From the NCBI RefSeq assembly GCF_025153475.1, contig NZ_JANZXA010000006.1, positions 124,001-188,000 of the forward strand: a stretch of 64,000 nucleotides of DNA, given 5' to 3'. Of this stretch, positions 34,057-42,967 are shown piece after piece. The stretch's first letter is position 1. Each line of letters starts with the position of its first letter. The stretch comes from Novosphingobium mangrovisedimenti (GTDB lineage: Bacteria > Pseudomonadota > Alphaproteobacteria > Sphingomonadales > Sphingomonadaceae). The notes under the pieces were generated by a model, which had not been told where the DNA came from, made no database searches, and saw nothing but the letters and a program-made list of their open reading frames with translations. Position numbers and translations under genes: made by a program.

Positions 34057-35235
34057 TCACCATCTCCTCCGGCGCTGGCAGCCCCGGACCCTTTCCTGAA
34101 GTTCGGTCGCGCGGTCCTGCGGCGACACATGGGGCGTGTCGGCGGGCAGGTGGTCGCGCAGTTCCTCGAATTTGACGCGTTTGATCGTCGGCGTCGGGCA
34201 CGAATCGCAATCGTACCAGCGCCCGTAGATCGTGCCTTGCCGGAAACCGGCGGGGTCGAGCCGGTTGGGCACGCCCGGGTCTTCCAGCGAGATCACCGCG
34301 CGAAACTTTCCGTCGCCGGAGATCTTCGCGAAGTGCCCGTTGGTGCTGCTCATGCGGTACACGTATTCGACCGCGTTGTAGTAGGGATCGTTGAGCTGGA
34401 AGTTCCAGTAGGGGCGGACGTCGGGAAGCGCCGTCTCGATGATGAGCGCCTCGTCCGCCTCGAATTCGTAGACCGCGGGAATATAGATCTGGCGCGAAAG
34501 GGCGCCGCCGATGGGGGCGGGCTTGAAGACGTTGATCCCGGCTTCCTCGCGCAACTGGTTCTGCATCCCGTAGAACAGCGCGGTCGCCTTCGCGGGCATG
34601 CCTGCCATGTTCCTGATGCGCTGAAGAATTTCGTCGGTCGACAGGCGCGGTTTGGGCGGCACCGGATCGAGGTTCTCGATCGACAGCATCGGATCGACCT
34701 CGCCCGACCAGTCGTAGGAGCGTTTGCGGACCATCAGCGTGGTGGCGCCCGGCCTGATTTGCAGCCAGTTGCCGGTGTGTCCTTCCGGCCTTTCGGCGCT
34801 GAGCAGGATTTCGAACGTGCCGTCCGGTTCGATCTGCAAGTGCCGGTCGTCGAGATCGGCATAGCATTCGCCGGTCATGTCCGGCGGATCGGGCATCCCC
34901 GCCAGCGGCCCCTGCGTGTTGAACGTGATCATCTTCACGGTACCGCGCGTGCCCGATACACGGTAGCTGTAGGCGGGACTCACGGGGGACTGCAGGTAGA
35001 TGTCGTCGGGGTTGGGCTGCAGCGTGTAGACCGGGTTCCACAGCGGCGCCCAGTCGGGGTGCTCGGGCGTCGCGTGGAAGAACGCGAAGTAGCCGTAGGA
35101 CATCTGCATCATGATCTGCCGGTAAACGTCGGCGCGATATTGCGGGTCGTCGGGCCGCCAGGTGTTGGCAATACCGGCTACGGCCTCTTCAAGATCGCGC
35201 AGATAGTCGAACAGCGGGCCTGGTTGCGTGGTCAT
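34057..35235 (-). CDS. DUF1214-like protein
   Basis: A 392-residue protein without recognised catalytic motifs. The C-terminal half contains WNFQLNDPYYNAVEYVYRMSS and DPGVPNRLDPAGFRQGTIYGRWYD, which resemble the DUF1214 fold I recall from other sphingomonads. No signal peptide is seen. Such genes occur next to SDRs and cytochromes in steroid or terpenoid clusters, but no activity has been established. It overlaps the following SDR gene and is divergent from the SDR at 35334, sharing a promoter region with the palindrome at 35284. An uncertain family call. Confidence 0.55.
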   Translation of the reverse strand: MTTQPGPLFDYLRDLEEAVAGIANTWRPDDPQYRADVYRQIMMQMSYGYFAFFHATPEHPDWAPLWNPVYTLQPNPDDIYLQSPVSPAYSYRVSGTRGTVKMITFNTQGPLAGMPDPPDMTGECYADLDDRHLQIEPDGTFEILLSAERPEGHTGNWLQIRPGATTLMVRKRSYDWSGEVDPMLSIENLDPVPPKPRLSTDEILQRIRNMAGMPAKATALFYGMQNQLREEAGINVFKPAPIGGALSRQIYIPAVYEFEADEALIIETALPDVRPYWNFQLNDPYYNAVEYVYRMSSTNGHFAKISGDGKFRAVISLEDPGVPNRLDPAGFRQGTIYGRWYDCDSCPTPTIKRVKFEELRDHLPADTPHVSPQDRATELQERVRGCQRRRRW

Positions 35236-35283
35236 CGTCCTGGTGATCCTCTCCCATGGTCCCCTGTGCGGGACTCGATTTTT

Positions 35284-35305
35284 CTAGATGGTATATACTA
35301 TCTAG
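35284..35305. promoter_or_regulatory. 22-bp palindrome between divergent DUF1214-like and SDR genes (probable operator)
   Basis: CTAGAT, then GGTATATACT, then ATCTAG is a palindrome of 22 bp with 10 of 11 base pairs matching (one G/T mismatch). It lies 29 bases before the SDR ATG and 49 bases before the DUF1214-like ATG, so a dimeric repressor could control both. It resembles TetR/AcrR-type operators. No regulator gene is adjacent. Confidence 0.65.
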
Positions 35306-35333
35306 CGAGTCTGAAAAGTGGAGTGGAACACGC

Positions 35334-36137
35334 ATGAGCGATACCGACCTTCTCGATCTTGGCGGCCAGGTTGCCGTTGTTACCGGTGGCGGCCAGAACG
35401 CGGGCCGCGCGATCGCGCTGGAACTGGCGCGGCACAATGCTGGCGGCATTGCCGTGAACGATTTCGTGGCGGAGCGCGCCGAGGCGGTGGCGGAGGAAAT
35501 CCGCGCCATGGGCGTGCCCGCGCTGGCGGTGCCCTTCGACGTCTGCGATCTCGAAGCGGCCAGGGCGGCCGATGCGGCGATCAAGGACAAGCTCGGCGCA
35601 GCCACGATCCTCGTCAACAATGCCGGCATGGCCGGCCCGGGCGGCTCGCTGCGCCCCAAGCTGAACTTCTGGGAGGAAGAGCCCGAGGCCTGGCAGCGCT
35701 ACCTCGGCACCAATCTCTACGGTGTCTACAACTGCAGCTATGCCTTCATCCCGAACATGGTCGAGGCGAAGAAGGGCCGCGTCGTCACCGTCGTTTCGGA
35801 TTCCGGGCGCATCGGCGAGCCCAAGCTGGCTGTCTATGCTTCGGCCAAGGCGGGCGCGCAGGGCTTCATGCGCTCGATCGCCAAGGAGCTCGGCCGCTAC
35901 AACGTGACCGCGAACTGCGTCTCGCTTTCCGCGCTCATGCCCGACATGCCCGAAGAGCAGCTGGCCCAGATCATGGCTTCCGACCAGACGAAGGCGATGA
36001 TGTCGCGCTACACCATTCGCCGCTTCGGGAAGTCGACCGACGTGGCGGCGCTCGTCACGTTCCTGTGCTCTGGCGCGTCCGAGTGGATCACGGGCCAGAC
36101 CTACCCGCTCAACGGCGGTTACGCACCCTCCATGTAA
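35334..36137 (+). CDS. Short-chain dehydrogenase/reductase (SDR)
   Basis: A 267-residue SDR. TGGGQNAGRA is a slightly altered NAD(P) loop (TGGGxxxGxx), NNAG follows, and the active site is Ser in VVSDSGRIGE and YASAK. GEPKLAVYASAKAG shows the catalytic Tyr-x3-Lys. ATG 35334 follows the operator-like palindrome at 35284. It has its own promoter and is not overlapped with the next operon. Substrate unknown. Confidence 0.83.
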   Translation: MSDTDLLDLGGQVAVVTGGGQNAGRAIALELARHNAGGIAVNDFVAERAEAVAEEIRAMGVPALAVPFDVCDLEAARAADAAIKDKLGAATILVNNAGMAGPGGSLRPKLNFWEEEPEAWQRYLGTNLYGVYNCSYAFIPNMVEAKKGRVVTVVSDSGRIGEPKLAVYASAKAGAQGFMRSIAKELGRYNVTANCVSLSALMPDMPEEQLAQIMASDQTKAMMSRYTIRRFGKSTDVAALVTFLCSGASEWITGQTYPLNGGYAPSM

Positions 36138-36176
36138 GAAGCGGTGCGGGGCCGGGAAGCCGGTCGCCGTCAATCT

Positions 36177-36207
36177 GGACCGGCCGGTAGAAATATCCGG
36201 CCGGTCC
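36177..36207. promoter_or_regulatory. 11-bp inverted repeat in the leader of the molybdenum hydroxylase operon
   Basis: GGACCGGCCGG (36177-36187) and CCGGCCGGTCC (36197-36207) form a perfect 11-bp inverted repeat with a 9-base spacer. No T run follows, so it is either an operator or a transcript stem. It lies between the SDR stop and the CoxM-type gene. Confidence 0.5.
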
Positions 36208-36246
36208 GGTTGACGAAACGGGTTGCAGCAACGATTTTGCTCTCCG

Positions 36247-36260
36247 ACGGACCGGTCGGT
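36247..36260. promoter_or_regulatory. GACCGGTC-centred operator-like sequence
   Basis: ACGGACCGGTCGGT (36247-36260) is a near palindrome with GACCGGTC in the middle, one mismatched pair. This core is common in TetR-type operators. It lies 15 bases before the ATG of the FAD subunit gene, at about the expected promoter or ribosome-binding position. Binding is not proven. Confidence 0.4.
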
Positions 36261-36274
36261 TCCGGGGAGAAATC

Positions 36275-37144
36275 ATGCCATCAACCGCTTTCCATGCACC
36301 CGATACTGTCGAGGATGCAGTCGCCCTGCTTTCCGCCGATCCCACGGCGCGGCCGCTGGGAGGCGGCACGGATCTGATCGTGCAGATGCGCTCGGGGCGG
36401 CTCAGTCCCGGTGCCGTCGTCGACCTCAAGCGGATCGAGGGAATGAGCGGCGTGCGGCGCGATGACGAAGGCTTCGTCATCGGTGCCGCAACGCCCTGTA
36501 CCGCGCTCAAGGCCGATGCCGCGCTGGTTGCTGCCTGGCCCGGCGTGGTCGAGGCGGCGAACCTGATCGGCTCGGTGCAGGTCCGCAACCGCGCGACCAT
36601 GGCGGGCAATCTCTGCAATGCCTCGCCGGCGGCGGACAGCGTGCCGGCGCTGGTGGCGGCCGGCGCCGTCTGCGTGGTCGCCGGGCCCTCTGGCCTGCGC
36701 GAGGTTCCGGTGGAGGCCGTCCCGGTCGCACCCGGCAAGACCTCGCTTGCTTCGGGTGAGTTCGTGGCCGAAATCAGGTTGCCGGCAAAACCCGCGGGCG
36801 GCGGGGATGCCTACCTGCGTTCCACCCCGCGTACCGAAATGGACATTGCCGTCGTCGGTGCGGGCGTCAGCCTCGTGCTCGATGGCGAAGGGACCTGCAC
36901 GTCCGCGCGCATCGCGCTGGGTGCCGTGGGGCCGACGGTCGTGCTCGTCGAGGAAGCGGGCGCCGCTCTGGTCGGCACGAAGCTCGACGACGATGCCCTG
37001 GCCGCCATGTCGAAGGCGGTTCAGGCCGCCAGCAATCCCATAGATGACAAGCGCGGGACGGTGTCCTACCGCAAGGCCATGGCCGGCGTTCTCGCCCGCC
37101 GCGCCGTCCTGATCGCCGCCAGCCGCGCCGGAGCCAAGGCATGA
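36275..37144 (+). CDS. Molybdenum hydroxylase, FAD-binding (CoxM-type) subunit
   Basis: A 289-residue FAD domain protein. GGGTDLIVQMRSG is the pyrophosphate-binding loop and GSVQVRNRATMAGNLCNASPAAD the conserved FAD loop of the xanthine-oxidase family medium subunit. It receives electrons from the two-iron-sulfur subunit. ATG 36275 starts after GGGGAG. Its stop overlaps the next start (ATGA at 37141). It heads an operon of five genes through the TauD-like gene. Confidence 0.88.
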   Translation: MPSTAFHAPDTVEDAVALLSADPTARPLGGGTDLIVQMRSGRLSPGAVVDLKRIEGMSGVRRDDEGFVIGAATPCTALKADAALVAAWPGVVEAANLIGSVQVRNRATMAGNLCNASPAADSVPALVAAGAVCVVAGPSGLREVPVEAVPVAPGKTSLASGEFVAEIRLPAKPAGGGDAYLRSTPRTEMDIAVVGAGVSLVLDGEGTCTSARIALGAVGPTVVLVEEAGAALVGTKLDDDALAAMSKAVQAASNPIDDKRGTVSYRKAMAGVLARRAVLIAASRAGAKA

Positions 37145-37629
37145 GCAAGATCCACGTTTCCACCACCGTCAACGGTGACGCCACAGAATACTTGTGCGAG
37201 CCGACCTCGTCGTTGCTCGACGTCCTGCGCGATACGATGGGGCTGACCGGCTCCAAGGAAGGTTGCGGCTCGGGCGACTGCGGGGCCTGCACCGTCGTGC
37301 TCGACGGCGAGATGGTCTGCTCGTGCCTCGTGCTCGCCGCCGAGGCCGAGGGGCGCACGGTCGCCACGATCGAGGGCGTTGCCGAGGGCTCTGTGCTCCA
37401 TCCGGTGCAGCAGAAGTTCCTCGAACATGCGGCCCTGCAGTGCGGTTTCTGCACGCCGGGCTTCATCGTCGCGGCCAAGGCGCTGCTCGACCGCAATCCG
37501 AACCCGACCGAGACCGAGGTCCGTTACTGGCTCGCCGGCAACCTGTGCCGCTGCACCGGCTACGACAAGATCGTGCGCGCCGTGCTCGATGCCGCCGCCG
37601 AACTCAGGCAGGAAAGGACGCCCGCATGA
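37141..37629 (+). CDS. Molybdenum hydroxylase, [2Fe-2S] (CoxS-type) subunit
   Basis: A 162-residue iron-sulfur protein. The plant-type [2Fe-2S] motif is CGSGDCGACTVVLDG, with a fourth cysteine in MVCSC, and the second cluster motif is QCGFCTPGFIV with CRCTGYDKIV. Electrons pass from the molybdenum site through both clusters to FAD. Overlap of four bases with both neighbours (ATGA) implies coupled translation and an equimolar heterotrimer. Confidence 0.92.
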   Translation: MSKIHVSTTVNGDATEYLCEPTSSLLDVLRDTMGLTGSKEGCGSGDCGACTVVLDGEMVCSCLVLAAEAEGRTVATIEGVAEGSVLHPVQQKFLEHAALQCGFCTPGFIVAAKALLDRNPNPTETEVRYWLAGNLCRCTGYDKIVRAVLDAAAELRQERTPA

Positions 37630-39911
37630 ACGCGCCCGAAACCATGAAGCAGTTCCGTCCAAAGGGATTCAGGCATGTCGGCACCCGCCCGGTCCGTCCG
37701 GACGGGGTCGACAAGGTTACCGGCAAGGCGCTCTACAGCCCGGACTTCAAGGCGCCGGGGATGCTGTGGGGCGCGATCCTGCGTAGCCCGCATCCGCACG
37801 CGCGGATCATCTCGATCGACACGAAGAAGGCCGAGGCGCTGGTGGGCGTGAAGGCTGTGGCGACGGGCAGGGACCTGCCCACGCTGGAATCGCTGGTGAT
37901 GCACGTGGGCGAGGGCGCGTCCGACATCGTCGATGTCTCGCACAACTGCCTCGCGCTCGACAAAGTGCTCTACGAGGGCCACGCGGTGGTTGCCGTGGCG
38001 GCCACCAGCCCCGAGATCGCCCGCGAGGCGCTCGGCCTGATCACGGTCGAGTACGAGGAACTGCCCTTCGTACTCGGCGTCGAGGAAGCGCTGGCCGAAG
38101 GCGCGCCGGTGCTGCACGACAATGTCTTCACCAAGGGCGTCGAGCCGAAGCCGGAGAAGCCCTCCAACGCCGCCATGCGCGTCGAGATGGGCGGCGGCGA
38201 TGTCGAGGGCGCGCTGGCGTCGGCTGCGGCCACGGTCACCGAGCGCTACACGCTGGAGCCGGTGCATCAGGGCTATATCGAGCCGCATGCCTGTGTCGCC
38301 TCGTGGAACGGGGACGGGCAGGCGCAGATCTGGACGTCGAGCCAAGGCCACTTCGCCGTGCGTTCGCTCACGGCTTCGGTGCTGGCGATGCCGCAGTCGG
38401 ACATCCGCGTCACGCCGCTGGAAATCGGTGGCGGGTTCGGCGGCAAGACCACGATCTACCTTGAGCCGGTGGCCATGGTGCTGTCGCGCAAGTCGGGCCG
38501 TCCGGTGCGCCTTGCCATGACGCGCGAGGAAGTGTTCCGTGCGACCGGCCCTGCACCGGGCGCGGTGATCGACGTGCGGATTGGCGCCGATGCCGAAGGC
38601 ACGCTCGTCGCCGCCGAGGTCGAGTTCCTCTATCATTCGGGCGCCTATACCGCGAATGACGCAGGCGCGGGGGTGTCCAGCGCGATCGGGCATTATCGCA
38701 TTGCGAATACCCGTGTCGTCGGCACGGAAGTGCTGTGCAATCGCCCCGCCGCCAAGGCCTATCGCGCGCCGGGCGCGCCGCAGGTTAACTTCGCGGTCGA
38801 AAGCGCGATCGACGAACTTGCCGGAAAGCTCGGGATCGATCCGCTGGAGCTGCGCCTGAAGAACGCGGCGGCCGAAGGCGATCCGCAGACCTCGGGCCTG
38901 CCCTGGGGCCGGATCGGCTGGGTCGAATGCCTGGAGGCCGCCAGGGCCCATCCGCACTGGTCGGCGCCGCTTGGCCCCAACCAGGGGCGCGGCATCGCGG
39001 GCGGTTACTGGGGCAACTACGGCGGCCCTTCGACCGTCAATGTCAGCGTGGCTGAAGACGGCACGATCACCGTCGCGACCGGCAGCCCCGACATCGGCGG
39101 CAGCCGCGCCTCGATGGCGATCATGGCCGCCGAAGTGTTGGACGTGCCGTACGAGCAGGTGCGCAGCGTCGTCGCCGACACGGCCTCCATCGGCGTCTCG
39201 ATGGTCACCGGCGGCAGCCGCACGACGTTCGCGACCGGCATGGCGACCGTGCAGGCCGCCGAGGACGTGAAATCGATCCTGTGCCAGCGCGCCGCGCGGA
39301 TGTGGGGCGTTTCGGACGATCAGGTCGAATGGCGCTCGGGTGCGGTCGTCTGCCTCGAAGGCGAGAAGCAGGGGCAGTCGATGACGGCCGCCGCCATTGC
39401 CGGTCGTTCGTTCCATTCGGGTGGGCCGATTGCCGCCGTGGCGGCACTGAGCGCGAAGGGCTGGCTGCCGGGCTTCGGCGTCCACATCTGCGATACCGAG
39501 GTCGATCCCGAGACGGGCCATGTAAAGATCGTGCGCTACACCGCGATCCAGGACGTGGGCACCGCGATCCACCCCGACTATGTCGAGGGGCAGATGCAGG
39601 GCGGCGCCGCGCAGGGGATCGGCTGGGCGCTCAACGAGGCCTATATCTACGGCAAGAACGGCAAGCTCGATAACGCCGGATTCCTCGACTACCGCATGCC
39701 GGTGGCATCGGACTTGCCGATGATCGATACGGTCATGGTCGAAGTGCCCAACCCCGCGCATCCCTACGGCGTGAAGGGCGTGGGCGAAGTGCCGATCGTG
39801 CCGCCGCTTGCCGCAGTCGCCAATGCCATCCACGGCGCGATCGGCCAGCGTCTGCGCGACCTGCCCATGGTGCCCGACCGGGTCTACGCGGCGCTTCATC
39901 CGGAAGGGTGA
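37626..39911 (+). CDS. Molybdenum hydroxylase, large molybdopterin-binding subunit (CoxL/XdhB-type)
   Basis: A 761-residue molybdopterin-cofactor-binding subunit of the xanthine-oxidase family. The N-terminal DGVDKVTGKALYSPDFK, GGGFGGKTTIY and GRGIAGGYWGNY fit the family, and the catalytic Glu721 lies in GVGEVPIVPP, the end motif of these enzymes. It hydroxylates a carbon of a heteroaromatic or aldehyde substrate using water. The [2Fe-2S] and FAD partners are upstream, and a MoaD/ThiS-like protein begins 4 bases after the stop. Whether the site carries a sulfido or a CO-dehydrogenase-like centre cannot be seen. Substrate unknown. Confidence 0.9.
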   Translation: MNAPETMKQFRPKGFRHVGTRPVRPDGVDKVTGKALYSPDFKAPGMLWGAILRSPHPHARIISIDTKKAEALVGVKAVATGRDLPTLESLVMHVGEGASDIVDVSHNCLALDKVLYEGHAVVAVAATSPEIAREALGLITVEYEELPFVLGVEEALAEGAPVLHDNVFTKGVEPKPEKPSNAAMRVEMGGGDVEGALASAAATVTERYTLEPVHQGYIEPHACVASWNGDGQAQIWTSSQGHFAVRSLTASVLAMPQSDIRVTPLEIGGGFGGKTTIYLEPVAMVLSRKSGRPVRLAMTREEVFRATGPAPGAVIDVRIGADAEGTLVAAEVEFLYHSGAYTANDAGAGVSSAIGHYRIANTRVVGTEVLCNRPAAKAYRAPGAPQVNFAVESAIDELAGKLGIDPLELRLKNAAAEGDPQTSGLPWGRIGWVECLEAARAHPHWSAPLGPNQGRGIAGGYWGNYGGPSTVNVSVAEDGTITVATGSPDIGGSRASMAIMAAEVLDVPYEQVRSVVADTASIGVSMVTGGSRTTFATGMATVQAAEDVKSILCQRAARMWGVSDDQVEWRSGAVVCLEGEKQGQSMTAAAIAGRSFHSGGPIAAVAALSAKGWLPGFGVHICDTEVDPETGHVKIVRYTAIQDVGTAIHPDYVEGQMQGGAAQGIGWALNEAYIYGKNGKLDNAGFLDYRMPVASDLPMIDTVMVEVPNPAHPYGVKGVGEVPIVPPLAAVANAIHGAIGQRLRDLPMVPDRVYAALHPEG

Positions 39912-39914
39912 GGC

Positions 39915-40169
39915 GTGGTGCGCATCGTCGTGATGCCGCCGTTCGACAAGGAGTTCTTCGGCGAGTTTATCAATGATGGGCGTCTCGATCTGGCGCCACA
40001 CAACCTGTTCGATCTGGTGGAGAAGCTGGAAGCGCTGGCGCCGGGCTTTGCGGCCATCGCCCCGGCGCGTGTCCATTTCGCGGTCGATGGTGTACTCGAA
40101 ACCGACTGGACGCGGGAACTGGCACAGGCGCAGGAGGTCATCGTGCTGCCGCGCGTGGGTGGAGGATGA
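39915..40169 (+). CDS. MoaD/ThiS-like ubiquitin-fold sulfur carrier
   Basis: An 84-residue protein with a beta-grasp pattern: VRIVVMP (first strand), a helix LFDLVEKLEALAP, HFAVDGVLE and the last strand VIVLPRV, ending in the sequence GGG, the diglycine tail that MoaD and ThiS carry as a thiocarboxylate. The start is GTG 39915, or GTG 39918, close after the large subunit; its stop overlaps nothing but it is 4 bases before the dioxygenase start. A separate MoaD in a molybdenum hydroxylase operon is unusual. It may supply sulfur for the cofactor of this enzyme. No partner MoaE or adenylating enzyme is adjacent. Confidence 0.75.
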   Translation: MVRIVVMPPFDKEFFGEFINDGRLDLAPHNLFDLVEKLEALAPGFAAIAPARVHFAVDGVLETDWTRELAQAQEVIVLPRVGGG

Positions 40170-40173
40170 ACCG

Positions 40174-40980
40174 ATGGCTGTCACCTTGCCGTTCCGGCGG
40201 CTCGCCCCGTTCGGGGTAGAGATCGATTTCGATCTGTCGCAACCGCTGGCGCCATCGCTCTCGTATCATTTCCGCGAACTATGGCGCGAACACGGGCTGG
40301 TGCTGGCGCGCGGACAATCGCTGACGATGGCGCGCCAGCGTGAGCTTTGCGCGCTGCTCGGCCCGATCCTGCTGCGTGAAGGGGAGGGCGAGACGATGTC
40401 GAACGAGGGCGGCGGCCCCAGCGCCTCTCCGCTCTCGTGGCATGCGGACGCCGCCTATACCGATGCCCCGTTCGGCGCGATTGCGCTTCATGCGCTCGAT
40501 GTCGTCGACGATGTCTCCTCCACGCGCTTCACAAACGCGGAGGCGGGGCTTGCGCGGCTGCCGCAGGACATGGCGGGTGCTCTCGATGGGTGCGAGCAGG
40601 AGATGATCTCGCCCCACTACACGCGGCTGGCCGGGCGCACTTGCGACGACCGCGAACCTGAGGCGATGAAGCGCGGCGTGCGGCCCGCGATCCTCGAAAA
40701 CCCGCACAATGGCCGCCCATGCCTGTGGGTCAGCGAACTGCAGACCGCGCGGCTGCTGGGCATGGCCTGGGAGGAAAGCCGGGACTTGCTGAATGCGGTG
40801 TTCGACCGGCTCTATGCGCCGGAGCACGTGCTGGAACACAAGTGGCGCACGGGCGATGTGATCTTCTGGGACAACATCGCCCTGCAGCACGCACGCGGAA
40901 ATCTGCAAAGCGTCGGGCGGCGCGTCTTGCAGCGGGTGATTGTCGGCACCGACGGCGTAGCGCCGCACGTGGCGGGATAA
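40174..40980 (+). CDS. TauD/TfdA-type Fe(II)/2-oxoglutarate dioxygenase-like protein
   Basis: A 268-residue jelly-roll protein. The iron-binding pair HAD in SWHADAAYTD and the distal His in ALQHARG, with the 2-oxoglutarate-binding Arg in RRVLQRV, are all in place. It starts 4 bases after the MoaD-like gene, so the operon encodes it together with the molybdenum hydroxylase. TauD relatives hydroxylate sulfonates, aromatic acids or amino acids; the substrate here is unknown. It may act after the hydroxylase in one pathway. Confidence 0.82.
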   Translation: MAVTLPFRRLAPFGVEIDFDLSQPLAPSLSYHFRELWREHGLVLARGQSLTMARQRELCALLGPILLREGEGETMSNEGGGPSASPLSWHADAAYTDAPFGAIALHALDVVDDVSSTRFTNAEAGLARLPQDMAGALDGCEQEMISPHYTRLAGRTCDDREPEAMKRGVRPAILENPHNGRPCLWVSELQTARLLGMAWEESRDLLNAVFDRLYAPEHVLEHKWRTGDVIFWDNIALQHARGNLQSVGRRVLQRVIVGTDGVAPHVAG

Positions 40981-40992
40981 GCCGGTATCGCC

Positions 40993-41520
40993 TCAGGCGC
41001 GCGCGCCGCGCTGGAACAGGCGCTGCGTGCAGACCGCGTAGCTGGGGTCCTTCTCGCCCTGGCCGAGCGTGCCGCCGCCGTCGAAGGGTCGGCGCAGCTT
41101 GAAGTCGTAAGTCACGACGCGCTTGGAAAAGCGCCACTTGCCGTCGGCGCAGCGGCGGTAGTTGTCGATGTAGCGCACCGCCATGAAGTCCTCTTCCTGG
41201 CCGCCTTCGCGGGTGGGGATGAGGTGGTAGGCGAGGGCATAGACTTCGCCGCTGGCCTCGTCGCCATCCACCGCGATCAGGTGGTTGCAGATGTGGTGGC
41301 CGGAATAGGGCATGTAGGGAAACGAGCCGGCGATGAACTTGCAGTAGTCTTCCGCCGATCCGTCGAAGCTGTCGCCGTGCGTATCGGTGGAATCCTCGGT
41401 GTAGAGGTCCTTGAGCAGCTCGATGTCCTGCCGGTCGATTGCGCGCGAATAGAGCAGGGCAAGGTCGCGGATCGCGTCCTTGTCGATGACGGCCTGCAGA
41501 GCCTTTTCGTCGATAGCCAT
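40993..41520 (-). CDS. SnoaL/NTF2-like protein
   Basis: A 175-residue protein of the NTF2-like cone fold (SnoaL_4-type): DKDAIRDLALLYSRAIDRQDIELL is the N-terminal helix set, DSTDTHGDSF the pocket motif with Asp/His, and ICNHLIAVDGDEA the following strand. NTF2-fold enzymes include steroid isomerases, hydratases and dehydratases, and many have non-enzymatic roles. It is convergent with the TauD-like gene and overlaps no neighbour. The SDR at 41543 is just upstream on the same strand, so the two form an operon. Confidence 0.72.
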   Translation of the reverse strand: MAIDEKALQAVIDKDAIRDLALLYSRAIDRQDIELLKDLYTEDSTDTHGDSFDGSAEDYCKFIAGSFPYMPYSGHHICNHLIAVDGDEASGEVYALAYHLIPTREGGQEEDFMAVRYIDNYRRCADGKWRFSKRVVTYDFKLRRPFDGGGTLGQGEKDPSYAVCTQRLFQRGARA

Positions 41521-41542
41521 GAATTTCCCTCCAGTGCGAATG

Positions 41543-42355
41543 TCAGAGCAGTGCGCCCCCGTCGACGGGGTAGACCTGTCCTGTGATGAAGCTGGCCCGG
41601 GCCGAAGCCAGGAACGCGACCATTCCCGCCATTTCGTCGGCCGAGGCAAAGGGCTTGCCCACGAAAGTGCGGCGCTGGCGGATCGCGCGGTCTTCCTCGC
41701 TCACGCTGGCCTGGCCTTTCGAGAACATGCCGCTTTCGGGGTTGAAGCGGCTCCCCTTGCTGAGTGCGGCGGGATCGGTCGGGATCGTCGCGTAGGGTGC
41801 GATCGCGTTCACGCGGATGCCGTGCTGGCCCACTTCCTTGGCAAGCACGATCGTGAAGCTGTGCACTGCGCCTTTCGCAGCCGAATAGACCGGCAGCATG
41901 TAGTCGCCCACCAGCCCGGCGGTGGAGCCCACGTTGACGATGGCCCCGCGCTTGCGCTCGATCATGCCGGCCAGCACGGCGTGGGTCATGCGCAGAACCG
42001 TGCCGAAGTTGAGGTCGATGTCGGCCATCCACTTCGCCGGGTCGGAATCGACGAAGAAGCCCTGATCGACATTGCCGCCCACGTTGTTGACGAGCACGTC
42101 GACGGGGCCGAGCGCTTCGGCCGCTTCCAGAACCCGCGCCGGGGATGCTGGATCGAGCATGTCGGCAGCCACGAACACGGCATCGGCCGCGCCGCGCGCC
42201 TTGCAGTCTGCAACGAGCCGGGCTCCGGCCTCGCGGTCACGCCCCACGGCGACGACTTTCGCGCCCTCCGTGGCCAGATCGAGCGCGATGGCCCTGCCGA
42301 TGTTGGCGGTTGCCCCGGTGACGATGGCGACCTTGTCCTGCAATTGTAAATCCAC
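41543..42355 (-). CDS. Short-chain dehydrogenase/reductase (SDR)
   Basis: A 270-residue [13 protein letters not shown] is the NAD(P) loop, NNVGG replaces NNAG, and the active site is Ser in [10 protein letters not shown] and YSAAK. I chose the GTG at 42355, with GGAG 6 bases upstream. The following gene on this strand is the SnoaL-like one, 22 bases downstream. The pair is like SDR-SnoaL combinations found in steroid or aromatic polyketide modification, which does not settle the substrate. Confidence 0.83.
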   Translation of the reverse strand: MDLQLQDKVAIVTGATANIGRAIALDLATEGAKVVAVGRDREAGARLVADCKARGAADAVFVAADMLDPASPARVLEAAEALGPVDVLVNNVGGNVDQGFFVDSDPAKWMADIDLNFGTVLRMTHAVLAGMIERKRGAIVNVGSTAGLVGDYMLPVYSAAKGAVHSFTIVLAKEVGQHGIRVNAIAPYATIPTDPAALSKGSRFNPESGMFSKGQASVSEEDRAIRQRRTFVGKPFASADEMAGMVAFLASARASFITGQVYPVDGGALL

Positions 42356-42445
42356 GTCCTGCTCCCGAACGATGTTTCGCACTGGGCTAGGTCGATGGAC
42401 GCCGCCTTGCAAACCGCAGGGGCGATTTGCGGCGTGCAGGGGGCT

Positions 42446-42829
42446 CTAGCGGCGCGAAGTCCTCACGCAGCGCATTGGGCCGTCGCTTCCATCTTCCGCG
42501 ATCTCGCGCAGGAAACCCTCGGATATGCGATGCAGCCTCAGGCCCTTGAGCTTGCCCCCGGTCATGACCACGCGGTCACCGGTGTAGAGGTAGCTGCCAC
42601 GAACGCCGCCAGCCTTGTAGCTGGAGGCATTGACCACGCGGAACTCGAACTGGTGAACTGGCCTGCTGGCCGCGTCGCCGGGCATCTCGCAGACGTAGCG
42701 GCCCAGCGCCAGAGTCCCGATACGGCCGCCGGGAGGCGGAGGCGGGGCCTCGGATGCGGCGGCGGCCACGGAGAGCGAGCCTGCGACAAGGACGAGCGCG
42801 ATGCGGGACATGGAGCGGAGCTGGATCAT
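42446..42829 (-). CDS. Hypothetical secreted protein, divergent from efp
   Basis: A 127-residue protein. A hydrophobic stretch with Ala-x-Ala ending ([18 protein letters not shown], then SEAPPPPPG) is a signal peptide, so it should be periplasmic. No recognised domain. The mature part has two cysteines. The Met at 42829 has GGAAGG just upstream; a shorter start at 42811 is possible. It is divergent from efp with 138 bp between. Confidence 0.55.
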   Translation of the reverse strand: MIQLRSMSRIALVLVAGSLSVAAAASEAPPPPPGGRIGTLALGRYVCEMPGDAASRPVHQFEFRVVNASSYKAGGVRGSYLYTGDRVVMTGGKLKGLRLHRISEGFLREIAEDGSDGPMRCVRTSRR

Positions 42830-42967
42830 GACCTTCCGGCTAGCACCGGCGCGAAGCAATTGCCATGCCCGCCCGCCTCGTCTAAGGGCGCAGGCTTTCA
42901 AGGGCGTTTCCCGGCAGGCGGGTGCGCCCGAAGGCATCTAGCTCTTTCCCATCGAAGGCACGAATCC

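Noticed and set aside
37560..40184. 874-residue minus-strand frame opposite the molybdenum hydroxylase large subunit
   Set aside because: Shadow of the CoxL-type gene, rich in Arg/His/Asp, without motifs or a ribosome site.
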